A stretch of 64,000 nt of DNA from Owenia fusiformis (Eukaryota > Annelida > Polychaeta > Sabellida > Oweniidae). The first letter of the stretch is position 1; the number at the start of each line of letters is the position of its first letter. The position numbers were made by a program, and so were the translations under genes. The notes under the pieces are model-generated. The model worked only from the letters and a program-made list of their open reading frames with translations, did no database searches and was not told the origin of the DNA. The stretch is taken from NCBI GenBank assembly GCA_903813345.2, contig CAIIXF020000002.1, positions 4,256,001 through 4,320,000 of the forward strand, written 5' to 3'. Positions 42,101 to 52,266 of the stretch are shown piece by piece.

Positions 42101-45100
42101 GCTAATGGCAAGGCCCAAAGCCAGCTTTTGCCATGCGGAGGAGGTTTAGTTTTTTTTAAATTGAGGGGGGGGGTCAAATTTGACAATTTTGACCAAAATC
42201 ATTTGGAAAGCACTATCAATTGTGAAAAACTGCATGATTTTGAAAAAAATTTCGGCCAAAGGAGGATGTGGCACTAGCTATTTTTTCTTCTCCAAAAAGA
42301 TTTTTAGGTCATTTTTTACCAACATATTTAAATCTTTCAGTTACAAACATACATGACAAATATCTTTGTCCATCGAATGTTCATTTGGAGATATAAATGA
42401 TATCTAGTATATACACCTCATATAAGACCCGTAACCAGCTTTTGCCAAGTGGGGTACAGTTTTTAAAAAAATTCCAGCTTCCTCAAACCCCAGAACCTCC
42501 CCCCCTGGCTACATGCCAGATTATCTATCCATCTACTGAAGTACTACTTACCAGTTTATTGGTTATAGGAAAGGCGAACTGTGTCAGTTTTTCAAATACT
42601 TCACGTCGTGAGTGATTTTCTTGTTTATGGGCAAACCTCAAATTGCGTAAATCCTGAAAAAGCAAATAAGATTAAATCCTTAATTATTTCATTTATTGAG
42701 AATGGCTATGTTGCAACCTGATTGGATGAGAGATTCAAATGAGGCATGGACGTGTTTAAATAATATTTTATCCATGTGTACTCCCCTACCTTGCATACTA
42801 TATCAATGCCATAGGAATTTTCTCCAGAACTTCTTGCTTTACCCATTTTCTCTATCCTACTGATCACACCCAGAGGTACGTCCAAAATGAATGGTGGATC
42901 CTGAAAAATAAGTGTATATTCATAGAATAAATGATCTTTAATATAATAGTATACAGTACAACGTGTTTTCAGTGAACACCTATGGAGCCACAAAAATGTG
43001 TTCACTATAGGTAGGTGTTCACTACAGAAAGGCAATTTTATACAGAAGTCAACGGACTATATGCTGAGAAGAGGTGTTCATTAGACACAGGTGTTCACTA
43101 GAGAGATGTGTTCACTAAGAAGACAGGTTTTAGTGAAGTCAAAATTAGAATTTTGCACTGAGATAATATTTCTGAGCGGAGTATTGAACAATATGCACGG
43201 GGGTCAACCAAACCTCATGACACTAAGAGCTTACTTGGCACTAATCATTGCTAAATTAAGGCAAGAGTTATATGTTAGTGATCTCCCAAGGATTTTTTCT
43301 CAGGTGGGAACAAAATTCTCATTTTCGCAATTCAGACCAAAATTGGTCAAAATATGCCAATTTTTCATGATTTTTTCTCATTTTCAAGTGGGTGCAAATG
43401 GATTTTCAGGTGGGTGCAAGGCTGTTTTCAAAATTTCAGGTGGGTGCTGCGTCCACTTGCTTGAATGCTGGGGGACCACTGTATATATAAGCAGCTCAGT
43501 GGTGTTTTAAACTTATTGTGGATCCTGAAATGCTCATGCAGCTAGGCTCATGGTATGTTGAGGTCTGGTTTTACCCGAGAATATGAATTAATTTACAAAT
43601 TAACTTACTTTGTCACTTGACTTAAAAAACATTCTGTAATTAGTCACAGTGATTGTGCCCCTTATGGCCCCATTATTATAGGGACATAGGTAGGTGACAT
43701 CTTTAGCTGAAATAAAGAGAAAAAAATATAGAATCATAGTGTATATGTACACTGTACAGGGTGGACCAAAAAAGGGATGCATCACATTTTTCTGTTTTAA
43801 AACATGAATATCTTTCGAGAGAGTAAATGATACAGTTAAAAGCAGCAGTTTCTCATGATGTCTTAAATACAAGCACATAACGTCAATCTTACAAAATGAT
43901 CAAACTTCCTGGATTTGAGATTGGTAAGATTTTTGTTTCAATGATTCAAACCTTCTTTTAAACCAAGTTGCACATTATGATTTGGCACAAAGTAAGACAA
44001 TATAAAATAGCTTTAAAAAAGCTTTCGGTTTTGAATTTGCTTTTTAAATGTAGCCGTAGTTAATTCATGTTAGTTAGTGATTATAGTGATGATAGGCAAA
44101 TATCTGAAAGGTACATACCTTTTCCTTGTACCTCTTCTCCAGGTTTCAATTGTGGTCCATCTGTGATAAATTTCGTGCTTTCTTTAGTCGCCTAAATAAA
44201 ATACAATTCCAACATAAATAAAAACAAAATAAATACTAAAAACAATGTTATACACAAATTTGTATTCTTAAACATGTTCTTCAGATCAGTTATTCAAACA
44301 CAAAAACAGTTTTCTTCTTTACCCAACCTTTATTATTTGAAATCACAGACATTTCGAATCCTGTCTGGATTCTTTATCAACTGTAATATAACTGAAATGA
44401 GGTGCTATAAAGGAGCTATAAAGTATTTTCACAAGTCTTTTCTAGTGCAAACCTGGAAGATGTAGACAATGTGGGGTAGGAGTAATTCTTGTTTGAAAAA
44501 TAACATGTGACTCAATTGAGGAATGCAGAAAATTTCCCAACATGCACCCTGGTTACTGAATGTTCAAATATACCGTCTTGTGAAGTGGTTTTCTCCAACT
44601 TCCAGCAAGCGCGCTGGAATAAGTAACGGTATTTAAGAAGATAATTGAATGTAACTTGCCCTTTTCATGACACGTGGTGACAAAAAGTCCTACTTGTTGT
44701 GTAATTTGCAGTTAAAGTGGAGAAATTCAGACCTGTTGCGCACCATTTTTTTAACTTTTTGCGCATATGTGCACACGCGCATTGTACTTTACATGCGCAT
44801 GGGCATTGCCGCTGAAAGATCACGTGACTATTCATATTTAGCTAACGCGAGTAGCTAACGCGAGTTATTTTGTAGCAAATCTTTACTTTCAAAAGTCATG
44901 AGATCTCGTGAGACCTAAAATGGCTGTAATCTAAATTCAAAAGTTTTGTTGTCTAATAGAACATTGATTTACTACAACAAAAGACTATTGAAGGAACAAA
45001 ATAATAGGGTAACATTAAATACATTATGTATTGATTTAAATATATAGCGTATTGTAAACGCTACTCAGCACAGCCTTTAGTCAAAATGGGCTTTTTCTCT

Positions 45101-45987
45101 TCAAGAATTTTCAATCCAGCCTCCCAGAAGTCAGCTCGGTAGAGTAACACCCTTAGTATGTATCCAACAGACTGACTAGAAGTCAGTCTGTTATGATGTA
45201 CTACTTTCCTGTGGAAATTGCAGTGAAATTTTTTGCACAAAATTATCAATTAGAGGAACCATTTCTTCAATAAAATAAACATAACAAAATTTCAACTAAA
45301 TAGTAAGGTACAATTAAATGCAATAAAAAGTAACACAGCATATCATCAAGTGGAAATAAAGCTAGATGAAGTAACAAATGTGCAAATTAATTTTACCCAA
45401 TCGGCCATTTTGAATAGCACTTCCTATGTAAGCCAATATTTAGAATTACCAAACTTTAACATAGGTGCCTTATAGTCTGAGTATAATTCAGACTAAATAG
45501 GATATAGTCTAGTAGATCTAGATTCTAACACCCTGGCCTAACAAATGTATGTGTGTCACCATGATTTACAAATATTGAATACCAGGGGGGCTGTAACAAT
45601 TACTCATGGCTAGAATATCGAGAAGGCTTTTGACATAAATAAGCCTGAAGAATTGTTGGAGCGCGAGCGTACGACGACAACGTAGTAGCTAATATGATAG
45701 TCTAGTCTAAAGCCAAAAGTGATTGAAAAGTAAAATGTGCAAAGAAACAGAAAGTTAAACATTTGTTTCACGTAATACGAAAAGAAAGTGATACATCTTA
45801 CCTTCATTTCTAGACTGTTTACATTTTCAGTTGATGTTGAAGCGGACGAACACAGGGATTTTGAGGGCGAAGCAGATCCCTTCGAAGCCGTTTCTAAACT
45901 CCCTGATTTATCCATCATTGATAAAGAATCTTGACTTGTTGAATCAACAAATTGATTCTGAGAACTTAGTGTACTAGACCGATCCAT
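30165..45987 (-). CDS. MTMR2: Myotubularin-related phosphoinositide 3-phosphatase (MTMR2-like), 17 coding exons
   Basis: Exons in transcript order: 45802-45987, 44119-44191, 43609-43706, 42790-42900, 42552-42653, 41984-42067, 41445-41528, 40385-40459, 39870-40058, 38482-38570, 37557-37650, 37040-37138, 35817-35924, 33263-33355, 32906-33019, 30669-30848, 30165-30311. All phases agree and give 641 aa, the usual MTMR2 length. A Ser-rich N-terminus is followed by the PH-GRAM domain (about 70-190; [18 protein letters not shown]), then the phosphatase domain ([49 protein letters not shown]) with the active-site loop HCSDGWDRT (Cys419, Arg425), [18 protein letters not shown], and a C-terminal coiled coil ([16 protein letters not shown]). 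Known role: removes the 3-phosphate from PI3P and PI(3,5)P2 on endosomes. Catalytic residues are present, so it is predicted to be active. Five exon junctions are tandemly amplified. Confidence 0.95.
30333..30514 (-). repeat. 190-bp GGCACCGAAAC element abutting a 3' splice site (copy 2)
   Basis: The reverse-strand relative of 9861-10054, bounded by TACACCCCC-type and TACACAGCC ends. On the MTMR2 sense strand it reads in the same direction as copy 1 does in FHIP1. Its end lies about 20 bp before the AG of the last MTMR2 exon. Confidence 0.85.
31260..32770 (+). mobile_element. 5'-truncated non-LTR retrotransposon (LINE), reverse-transcriptase C-terminal part
   Basis: An ORF at 31271-32380 (369 aa, probably open further upstream) matches the end of LINE reverse transcriptases: [57 protein letters not shown] and RIPRE-like [10 protein letters not shown]. 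Near the end is a [17 protein letters not shown] zinc-knuckle-like motif in which the usual His is Tyr. The catalytic palm (YADD region) and the endonuclease are missing, so it is dead on arrival. The 3' tail after the stop is untranslated LINE sequence. It lies antisense in MTMR2 intron 15. The absence of internal stops suggests recent insertion. Confidence 0.85.
32775..32880 (-). repeat. Degenerate duplicate of MTMR2 exon 15 (3' half plus donor)
   Basis: On the minus strand it reads [20 protein letters not shown] followed by a stop, paralogous to [20 protein letters not shown] of exon 15. It is 114 bp downstream, the exact exon length, and ends in the same CAAAGAG/GTA donor context. It has no acceptor of its own and carries substitutions, so it is probably not spliced in. 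Confidence 0.85.
33286..35480 (-). repeat. 132-bp array duplicating the acceptor and start of MTMR2 exon 14, 17 copies
   Basis: Each unit holds the first 67 bases of exon 14 ([20 protein letters not shown]...), its acceptor (TATTATAG) and about 65 bp of AT-rich intron. The phrase CTATAAACTG starts at 33289 and again at 35401, exactly 16 x 132 bp, so there is no net length drift. Only the copy at 33263-33355 has the rest of the exon and a donor. Reading through a unit in frame meets a TAG formed by the next acceptor. Confidence 0.97.
35817..36170 (-). repeat. 116-bp array duplicating the acceptor and start of MTMR2 exon 13, 3 copies
   Basis: The acceptor context TCAGCTGAAATATTAAG recurs at 35921, 36037 and 36153 (period exactly 116). 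The two upstream copies carry the first 87 or so exon bases ([10 protein letters not shown]...[16 protein letters not shown]) and then return to intron without a donor. Confidence 0.92.
36600..37020. repeat. 49/55-bp AT-rich minisatellite
   Basis: AATTAGACAGCTTTTATTGT units, each followed by TTTAGTCTAATTTTTAAATC, recur about eight times and alternate between two lengths through a small indel. It ends 20 bp before the exon 12 donor of MTMR2 but does not include it. Confidence 0.9.
37557..38170 (-). repeat. 101-bp array duplicating the acceptor and start of MTMR2 exon 11, 6 copies
   Basis: GATTCAATATGTGACA recurs at 37582, 37683, 37784, 37885, 37986 and 38087, always exactly 101 bp apart. Each unit has the acceptor (TTATCCCCAG or TTATCTGCAG) and about 69 bases of exon 11 ([20 protein letters not shown]). 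Only the copy at 37557 continues to a donor. The period is not a multiple of three. Confidence 0.95.
38712..39522. repeat. 47/52-bp intronic minisatellite, about 16 copies
   Basis: TCATACATCTCTGTGATTGA then TGGTAAATGCATTTGATGAA, with an optional GTGAG insert that makes two unit lengths in an irregular order. It lies in MTMR2 intron 9, between exons 9 and 10, and does not include a splice site. Confidence 0.95.
40425..41277 (-). repeat. 57-bp array duplicating the acceptor and start of MTMR2 exon 8, about 15 copies
   Basis: Each unit holds the acceptor TTGATTTTCAG, the first 35 or so bases of exon 8 ([12 protein letters not shown]) and a short linker. The unit is 19 codons and in frame with the exon, so it reads [19 protein letters not shown] repeatedly with no stop for about 8 units, until a 56-bp unit near 40918 shifts the frame. 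The exon itself is 40385-40459. Confidence 0.95.
42950..43135. repeat. GTGTTCA-type dispersed element
   Basis: Multiple GTGTTCACTA phrases end in AGACAGGTTTTAGTG. It is related to the elements near 700-920 and 29990-30150. MTMR2 intron 3. Confidence 0.6.
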
Positions 45988-46277
45988 GATGTATTAATTT
46001 GAGCTCAAATATTTGAGTAAATGTTGAATGATTGAAAGTTTCTGAAAAAATCAAGAAGAACTTTCCACCATTTTGATGACGTCACCAAACTTCCGGCATA
46101 CCTTCCGTGTCAGTATTTCCCATATGTCTCTCTTATTCACGCTATTGCAGATAAAATCTCATGGTTATGAAAACTTATTGCATATGTTAATTCATATAAA
46201 TAGCAATAATTAAATTTCAAAATTAATAATTTGTGATTTTTATAAGTTTGTAAAATGTCTACAACGTTTAAGCCACC

Positions 46278-46375
46278 GCCGAAATAGCTCAGTTGGGAGA
46301 GCGTTAGACTGAAGCGGTTTGATCCATGATCTGCCAGGAATCTAAAGGTCCCTGGTTCAATCCCGGGTTTCGGCA
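46278..46375 (+). tRNA. tRNA-Phe (GAA) with a 25-nt intron
   Basis: The spliced form is a textbook eukaryotic tRNA-Phe of 73 nt. The acceptor stem GCCGAAA pairs with TTTCGGC and A73 is present. The A box (TAGCTCAGTTGGGAGAGC) and B box (GGTTCAATCCC) are intact, and the anticodon GAA is at 46311-46313. A 25-nt insertion, 46315-46339, lies exactly at the canonical intron site between positions 37 and 38. G at intron position -3 can pair with C32, as expected for the anticodon-intron pair used by the splicing endonuclease. T-runs from 46397 can terminate RNA polymerase III. It is transcribed away from the divergent MTMR2 gene, whose start codon is about 290 bp away. Confidence 0.92.
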
Positions 46376-46396
46376 TGGAAAATAGGCTTGGCTTCA

Positions 46397-46409
46397 TTTT
46401 TATTTTTTT
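46397..46409 (+). terminator. RNA polymerase III T-run terminator of tRNA-Phe
   Basis: TTTT at 46397, then A and a run of seven T, about 22 bp after the tRNA 3' end, as expected for RNA polymerase III. Confidence 0.75.
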
Positions 46410-48116
46410 AATTATTTTACTTCAATGGTTTAAATTATTTGTTTTAATACATTCGTACCTTGCGCGAAGAGTCTAGTTATAAACTACGATATTTTTTAAA
46501 TGTTAGGTTTATATTGTATTCCATTCAAAATCTATCACTGTTAAACTGTATATCTGCTTTAAATGAGCTTGTTAGCCTTTTGCAGATTATTGATGTAGGT
46601 GATATGTAGATGTAGAATAGAAGACGAAGCTCTCTTTTAAGAAGTGAAGTCAAACGAATGCAAAGGGTATTCCAGACCATGGTGATTTGAGACTTCATCA
46701 TATTTCCAATAATGTCGACTAGATACACATCCCTTCAAGTTTTGTATATTTTACATTTTGTATACTCGCATCCACTGATGTATTATAGCCTCTTGAAAAT
46801 TATCTTCTTTTTAACATGGGAAATCCTCACTTCAGCAAATCCAGGTGTCATTTATTTATGGTGAGCACTGTAGTTCACATCACAAAATCAGTGATGAAAA
46901 CTACAAATCAATTTGAAAAACACAAAATCAAGGGTCATTCTCTCCCGTCTCTGATGATAAAATACCCAAGGAGTTTCGGATTATGCTTAGAAATTTGACA
47001 CTGGCTGCCTTTACACATTTTTAAGCATGCATTTTTACATAATACTTTACTTCAATGGTTTGGTGCTTTTAAAGATTCTCGCAATCTTTATCCAATCAGC
47101 GTTTGCGATGTGTACCGGCTCACGTATAAAAGGCGAATCCAACTCAAATCCATGCAGGGGTGTATGAGGTACTCGAATAGGAAAGAGCTCGTGAAATCTG
47201 AATTTATATGCACATGTTCAATGTGTACACATGTTTGGAGTTATTGAAGAAAATGAAATATGGGTGTGGTTCCGAATTTGAAGTCATTGCTGGAAAATAT
47301 GATTTTAATACGTGAAATTATATCTATAAATACATAACTAAAAATAACAGTACACATGAAGTACATGTATGATTGTGTCTAGAAATGTTTGAAACCCTTA
47401 CGGAAAATTCTGTCTGCATTTTGTCACCATTGCTCTTTCTTCCCGCATTCTAGTGCTGTTTGAATGAATATATTTATTAATATATTTCTAACTAAAATAT
47501 ATCACATTTTTTTATAAACCACAAACATTTAGATCATAAAAAAAATTATAAAAAAAATTATTCAATACTTGAGTGAGCACAATATGCAAGGGCTACTAAG
47601 TTGACACAGTAAATGACCACTGATATTGTGTTAGTTCATGCACACAGCGTATTCTGCTAATTATACACATTTGCTAACACCCCTTACTTTCATAGTGAAG
47701 TGACTAATTGGTTTGTGTCTACGTTTTTATATGTGTTTTGTGTTCCTTGTTACAGCAAGGGGGGCCAGTAAAGTAGACTAACATGTTTGCATGGCAAGTT
47801 TTGATCGAATATGTGAGACACTTTAAGGCGATGGGTTGAGGGGTATGTAAATATACAATCAATACGAGGCGGAGAAACGTACCGAACGAACTGCTGAGGA
47901 GACATGTTGCATTCCAAAGTAGTACAGCTTTCAGTTCTGCGAAGTCCCGGGTGCGAAGTCCATTATTGATTGATCATTGACTAAACATTGCGCTTGCTAA
48001 ATTGGGTGATACTAATATATAATATTATTATACAAATGTGACACGAGGACGTGTAGAGAGAACCCCTCAAAGAACATATGCTCAAACTGAAGAGGGTACA
48101 CTGACATTCATTGAAG
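46410..48116. other. Upstream region of the first Ly6 gene
   Basis: No coding sequence was recognised. A segment near 46620-46665 (AGCTCTCTTTTAAGAAGTGA then CGAATGCAAAGG) resembles about 59850-59890, upstream of the second Ly6 gene. A CAAAGAACATATGCTCAA leader precedes the first exon in both genes. The duplicated block may therefore start about 1.5 kb upstream. Confidence 0.5.
47091..47132 (+). promoter_or_regulatory. Candidate CCAAT plus TATA core promoter
   Basis: CCAATCA at 47091-47097 and TATAAAAGG at about 47125-47133 are spaced like a classical core promoter, in a local island less AT-rich than its surroundings. It could serve the first Ly6 gene, with a 5' UTR of about 0.9 kb, or an unseen transcript. 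Position is the only support. Confidence 0.35.
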
Positions 48117-51100
48117 ATGGCAAAAAGGATTCTACCATTTGCTTTGATACTAGTAGGATTATTTAAGAGTGGTAAGTAACCGTAGTCATAAATTAATCAA
48201 ATCATTTAAAATCCAACTGCGATAGGTCTGCGAAACAGCTCACAGTAGTGGTTAAAACGGAAACCCGTATTTGCCTCATATCTTTGTCAGTTTAGGGAAT
48301 TACTCCCAGATAATTGGCACATTTGTACATTATTCAATTTCCTACTTGCCTACTGCGTTTCATAACCATAAGACCTATAGTGACAATGTAACAGCACTTT
48401 AAACAACATGCTCCAGGTGTGGTCAATGGCCATCATCAGCAGGTATGGCCTGAATAATACGGGTTTGAAGTTTGATTTGTTTGAATAACGTTTTTCTGAA
48501 TATAAACAAATTGATTTGGTTACTTCGGCTTCTTACTTCTATAAACAGATATATATTTGGTGTTCTATCTATGTCACGAAATATAATATAGCAAAGCTCA
48601 TAAACATAATTCAGGAAAATATCACCGCCATGTTTGGACTTTAAATTCTTGATATCAATTATCCTAAAAAGGCCATCACGATTAAACAATGTTTGCAAAT
48701 TCATAATATTATAAAGGGTGTCCATAAAGTCTCTTTAAATAGACTTTGTATTGTAATTGTAAAATGACTTCTTGGACACCCCGTATATATTATTGTAGTT
48801 GAATGCCTCAGCTGCTACAGTTGTATCGACATCAACTCCAACAAAATCATATCAAGACTATCAACGATGGGACACACGGCCCAAAATTGTCAAAACAGTC
48901 CAAGCAAAAGAAAACAATGTCAGGTTGGCCAAGTGTGTGGATATGTTTATGGAAATGTAGACGTGGCAGTCAATTCATCAGGTTTAGGTAAGAATGTCTG
49001 TAAAAGTTTGTAAAAGTGTAAGAATGTTTGTAAAAGTACATGTGTCAATACGAAGAGATGATTAAAATGTCTGTCAAGACCGAGAGCTCACATATTTCAA
49101 AATGAACATCCAAGTAGAACACTGACTTGCTTTGGTATATGACATGGTGATAAAATTAAGGGTTTCAAATGCCAAGTCACACCGGAACAGCCTGACTACG
49201 GTAAAGTCAGATACCGTTGTCATAAATGGCGGACATAAGCGACAGTTACGTATGTCCGCCATTTGTGACAACGGTATCTGACTTTACCGTTGTCAGGCTA
49301 TTCCGGAGCCAAGTGCAGATATCTGAGCAAGGACAACACGTCCTTCTAGAATCATTGTTGAGGTGTTCAATAAGCCCACTAGCCCCTTCTAGAATCATTA
49401 TGTTGAGGTGTTCAATAAGCCCACTTGCCCCTTCTAGAATCATTATGTTGAGGTGTTCAATAAGCCCACTAGCCCCTTCTAGAATCATTATGTTGAGGTG
49501 TTCAATAAGCCCACTTGCCCCTTCTAGAATCATTATGTTGAGGTGTTCAATAAGCCCACTTGCCCCTTCTAGAATCATTATGTTGAGGTGTTCAATAAGC
49601 CCACTAGCCCCTTCTAGAATCATTATGTTGAGGTGTTCAATAAGCCCACTTGCCCCTTCTAGAATCATTATGTTGAGGTGTTCAATAAGCCCACTAGCCC
49701 CTTCTAGAATCATTATGTTGAGGTGTTCAATAAGCCCACTTGCCCCTTCTAGAATCATTATGTTGAGGTGTTCAATAAGCCCACTTGCCCCTTCTAGAAT
49801 CATTATGTTGAGGTCTTCAATAAGCCCACTTGCCCCTTCTAGAATCATTATGTTGAGGTCTTCAATAAGCCCACTTGCCCCTTCTAGAATCATTATGTTG
49901 AGGTCTTCAATAAGCCCACTTGCCCCTTCTAGAATCATTATGTTGAGGTGTTCAATAAGCCCACTTGCCCCTTCTAGAATCATTATGTTGAGGTCTTCAA
50001 TAAGCCCACTTGCCCCTTCTAGAATCATTATGTTGAGGTCTTCAATAAGCCCACTTGCCCCTTCTAGAATCATTATGTTGAGGTGTTCAATAAGCCCACT
50101 AGCCCCTTCTAGAATCATTATGTTGAGGTGTTCAATAAGCCCACTTGCCCCTTCTAGAATCATTATGTTGAGGTCTTCAATAAGCCCACTTGCCCCTTCT
50201 AGAATCATTATGTTGAGGTGTTTAATAAGCACACTTGCCCCTTCTAGAATCATTATGTTGAGGTGTTCAATAAGCCCACTTGCCCCTTCTAGAATCATTA
50301 TGTTGAGGTGTTCAATAAGCCCACTTGCCCCTTCTAGAATCATTATGTTGAGGTGTTCAATAAGCCCACTTGCCCCTTCTAGAATCATTATGTTGAGGTG
50401 TTTAATAAGCCCACTTGCCCCTTCTAGAATCATTATGTTGAGGTGTTCAATAAGCCCACTTGCCCCTTCTAGAATTATTGTTGAGGTGTTCAATAAGCCC
50501 ACTTGCCCCTTCTAGAATCATTATGTTGAGGTGTTCAATAAGCCCACTTGCCCCTTCTAGAATCATTATGTTGAGGTGTTCAATAAGCCCACTTGCCCCT
50601 TCTAGAATCATTATGTTGAGGTCTTCAATAAGCCCACTTGCCCCTTCTAGAATCATTATGTTGAGGTGTTCAATAAGCCCACTTGCCCCTTCTAGAATCA
50701 TTATGTTGAGGTGTTCAATAAGCCCACTTGCCCCTTCTAGAATCATTATGTTGAGGTCTTCAATTAGCCCACTTGCCCCTTCTAGAATCATTATGTTGAG
50801 GTCTTCAATAAGCCCACTTGCCCCTTCTAGAATCATTATGTTGAGGTGTTCAATAAGCCCACTTGCCCCTTCTAGAATCATTATGTTGAGGTGTTCAATA
50901 AGCCCACTAGCCCCTTCTAGAATCATTATGTTGAGGTGTTCAATAAGCCCACTTGCCCCTTCTAGAATCATTATGTTGAGGTGTTCAATAAGCCCACTTG
51001 CCCCTTCTAGAATCATTATGTTGAGGTGTTCAATAAGCCCACTTGCCCCTTCTAGAATCATTATGTTGAGGTGTTCAATAAGCCCACTTGCCCCTTCTAG

Positions 51101-52266
51101 AATCATTATGTTGAGGTGTTCAATAAGCCCACTTGCCCCTTCTAGAATCATTATGTTGAGGTGTTCAATAAGCCCACTAGCCCCTTCTAGAATCATTGTT
51201 GAGGTGTTCAATAAGCCCACTTGCCCCTTCTAGAATCATTATGTTGAGGTGTTCAATAAGCCCACTTGCCCCTTCTAGAATCATTATGTTGAGGTGTTCA
51301 ATAAGCCCACTAGCCCCTTCTAGAATCATTATGTTGAGGTGTTCAATAAGCCCACTTGCCCCTTCTAGAATCATTGTTGAGGTGTTCAATAAGCCCACTT
51401 GCCCCTTCTAGAATCATTATGTTGAGGTGTTCAATAAGCCCACTTGCCCCTTCTAGAATCATTATGTTGAGGTGTTCAATAAGCCCACTTGCCCCTTCTA
51501 GAATCATTATGTTGAGGTGTTCAATAAGCCCACTTGCCCCTTCTAGAATCATTATGTTGAGGTGTTCAATAAGCCCACTTGCCCCTTCTAGAATCATTAT
51601 GTTGAGGTGTTCAATAAGCCCACTTGCCCCTTCTAGAATCATTATGTTGAGGTGTTCAATAAGCCCACTTGCCCCTTCTAGAATCATTATGTTGAGGTGT
51701 TCAATAAGCCCACTTGCCCCTTCTAGAATCATTATGTTGAGGTGTTCAATAAGCCCACTAGCCCCTTCTAGAATCATTATGTTGAGGTGTTCAATAAGCC
51801 CACTTGCCCCTTCTAGAATCATTATGTTAAGGTATCCAATAAGCCCACTAGCCCCTTCTAGAATCATTATGTTAAGGTATCCAATAAGCCCACTTGCCCC
51901 TTCTAGAATCATTATGTTGAGGTGTTCAATAAGCCCACTTGCCCCTTCTAGAATTATACTGTTGATGTGTCGGTGTACATATCCCAAAATATAATGATGT
52001 AAAAGTACAACACTGGTTTGTCTTATAGAGACACCAACTAATGAAACTTTCACCATACACGCGAGAGATTGTATGAAAGTCCTCGCCAACACGACTATGA
52101 ATTGTCACAAGTACCAAGGCCGTACGGACATCTTAAATGAGCCGCTGTCTTTCATTACTGGCCTGACTGATGTAAAACTTGATGGAAATATGTGTTTCTG
52201 TAATACTGATGCGTGTAGGCCTGATACCAATCCAGATTGTCCCGATGTAAACATTTTTGGAATATG
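48117..52266 (+). CDS. Ly6/uPAR-domain secreted or GPI-type protein, copy A (3' end not found)
   Basis: Three exons are clear: 48117-48171, 48799-48987 and 52029-52266, with introns in phase 1. Exon 1 is a signal peptide (MAKRILPFALILVGLFKS). Exon 2 begins VECLSCYSCIDI and continues with CQNSPSKRKQCQVGQVCGY. Exon 3 carries DCMKVLANTTMNCHKYQG and MCFCNTDAC, the C-terminal Cys pattern typical of the three-finger Ly6/uPAR fold. The family binds extracellular partners at the cell surface, often through a GPI anchor. Exon 3 ends in phase 2 at a GTGAGT donor, so a last exon with the tail and possible anchor signal must lie downstream; I could not identify it. The exon 2 donor has shifted by 6 bp relative to copy B. 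Intron 2 is swollen by a 2.6 kb array. Confidence 0.85.
48711..48787. repeat. Short MITE ending just before Ly6-A exon 2
   Basis: AAGGGTGTCCATAAAGTCTC ... TTGTAATTGTAAAATGACTT then CTTGGACACCCCGTA. The right half (TAATTGTAAAATGACTT..TGGACA) is also present before exon 2 of Ly6-B at about 62637-62670. The insertion therefore predates the gene duplication. Confidence 0.8.
49181..49306. repeat. Near-perfect palindromic foldback in Ly6-A intron 2
   Basis: The arms begin ACCGGAACAGCCTGACTACG and run about 60 bp into their reverse complement with almost no loop. The element is flanked by GCCAAGT on both sides, a possible target-site duplication. It is a compact version of 2541-2797. Confidence 0.88.
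49347..51960. repeat. 45-bp minisatellite, about 58 copies
   Basis: Unit TGTTGAGGTGTTCAATAAGC then CCACTTGCCCCTTCTAGAAT and CATTA. Most units are exactly 45 bp; about four lack AT (43 bp), near 49349, 50475, 51194 and 51371. Variants (G/C in GAGGTSTTC, T/A in ACTWGCC) are interspersed. ORFs of 212-429 aa on both strands are by-products of the 45-bp period. Every unit contains a strong acceptor-like string (TTGCCCCTTCTAG). It lies in Ly6-A intron 2, ending 65-70 bp before exon 3. Confidence 0.97.

Noticed and set aside
49226-52092. ORFs up to 429 aa on both strands
   Set aside because: They are translations of a 45-bp minisatellite in an intron; unit variants with 2-bp loss break the frames.
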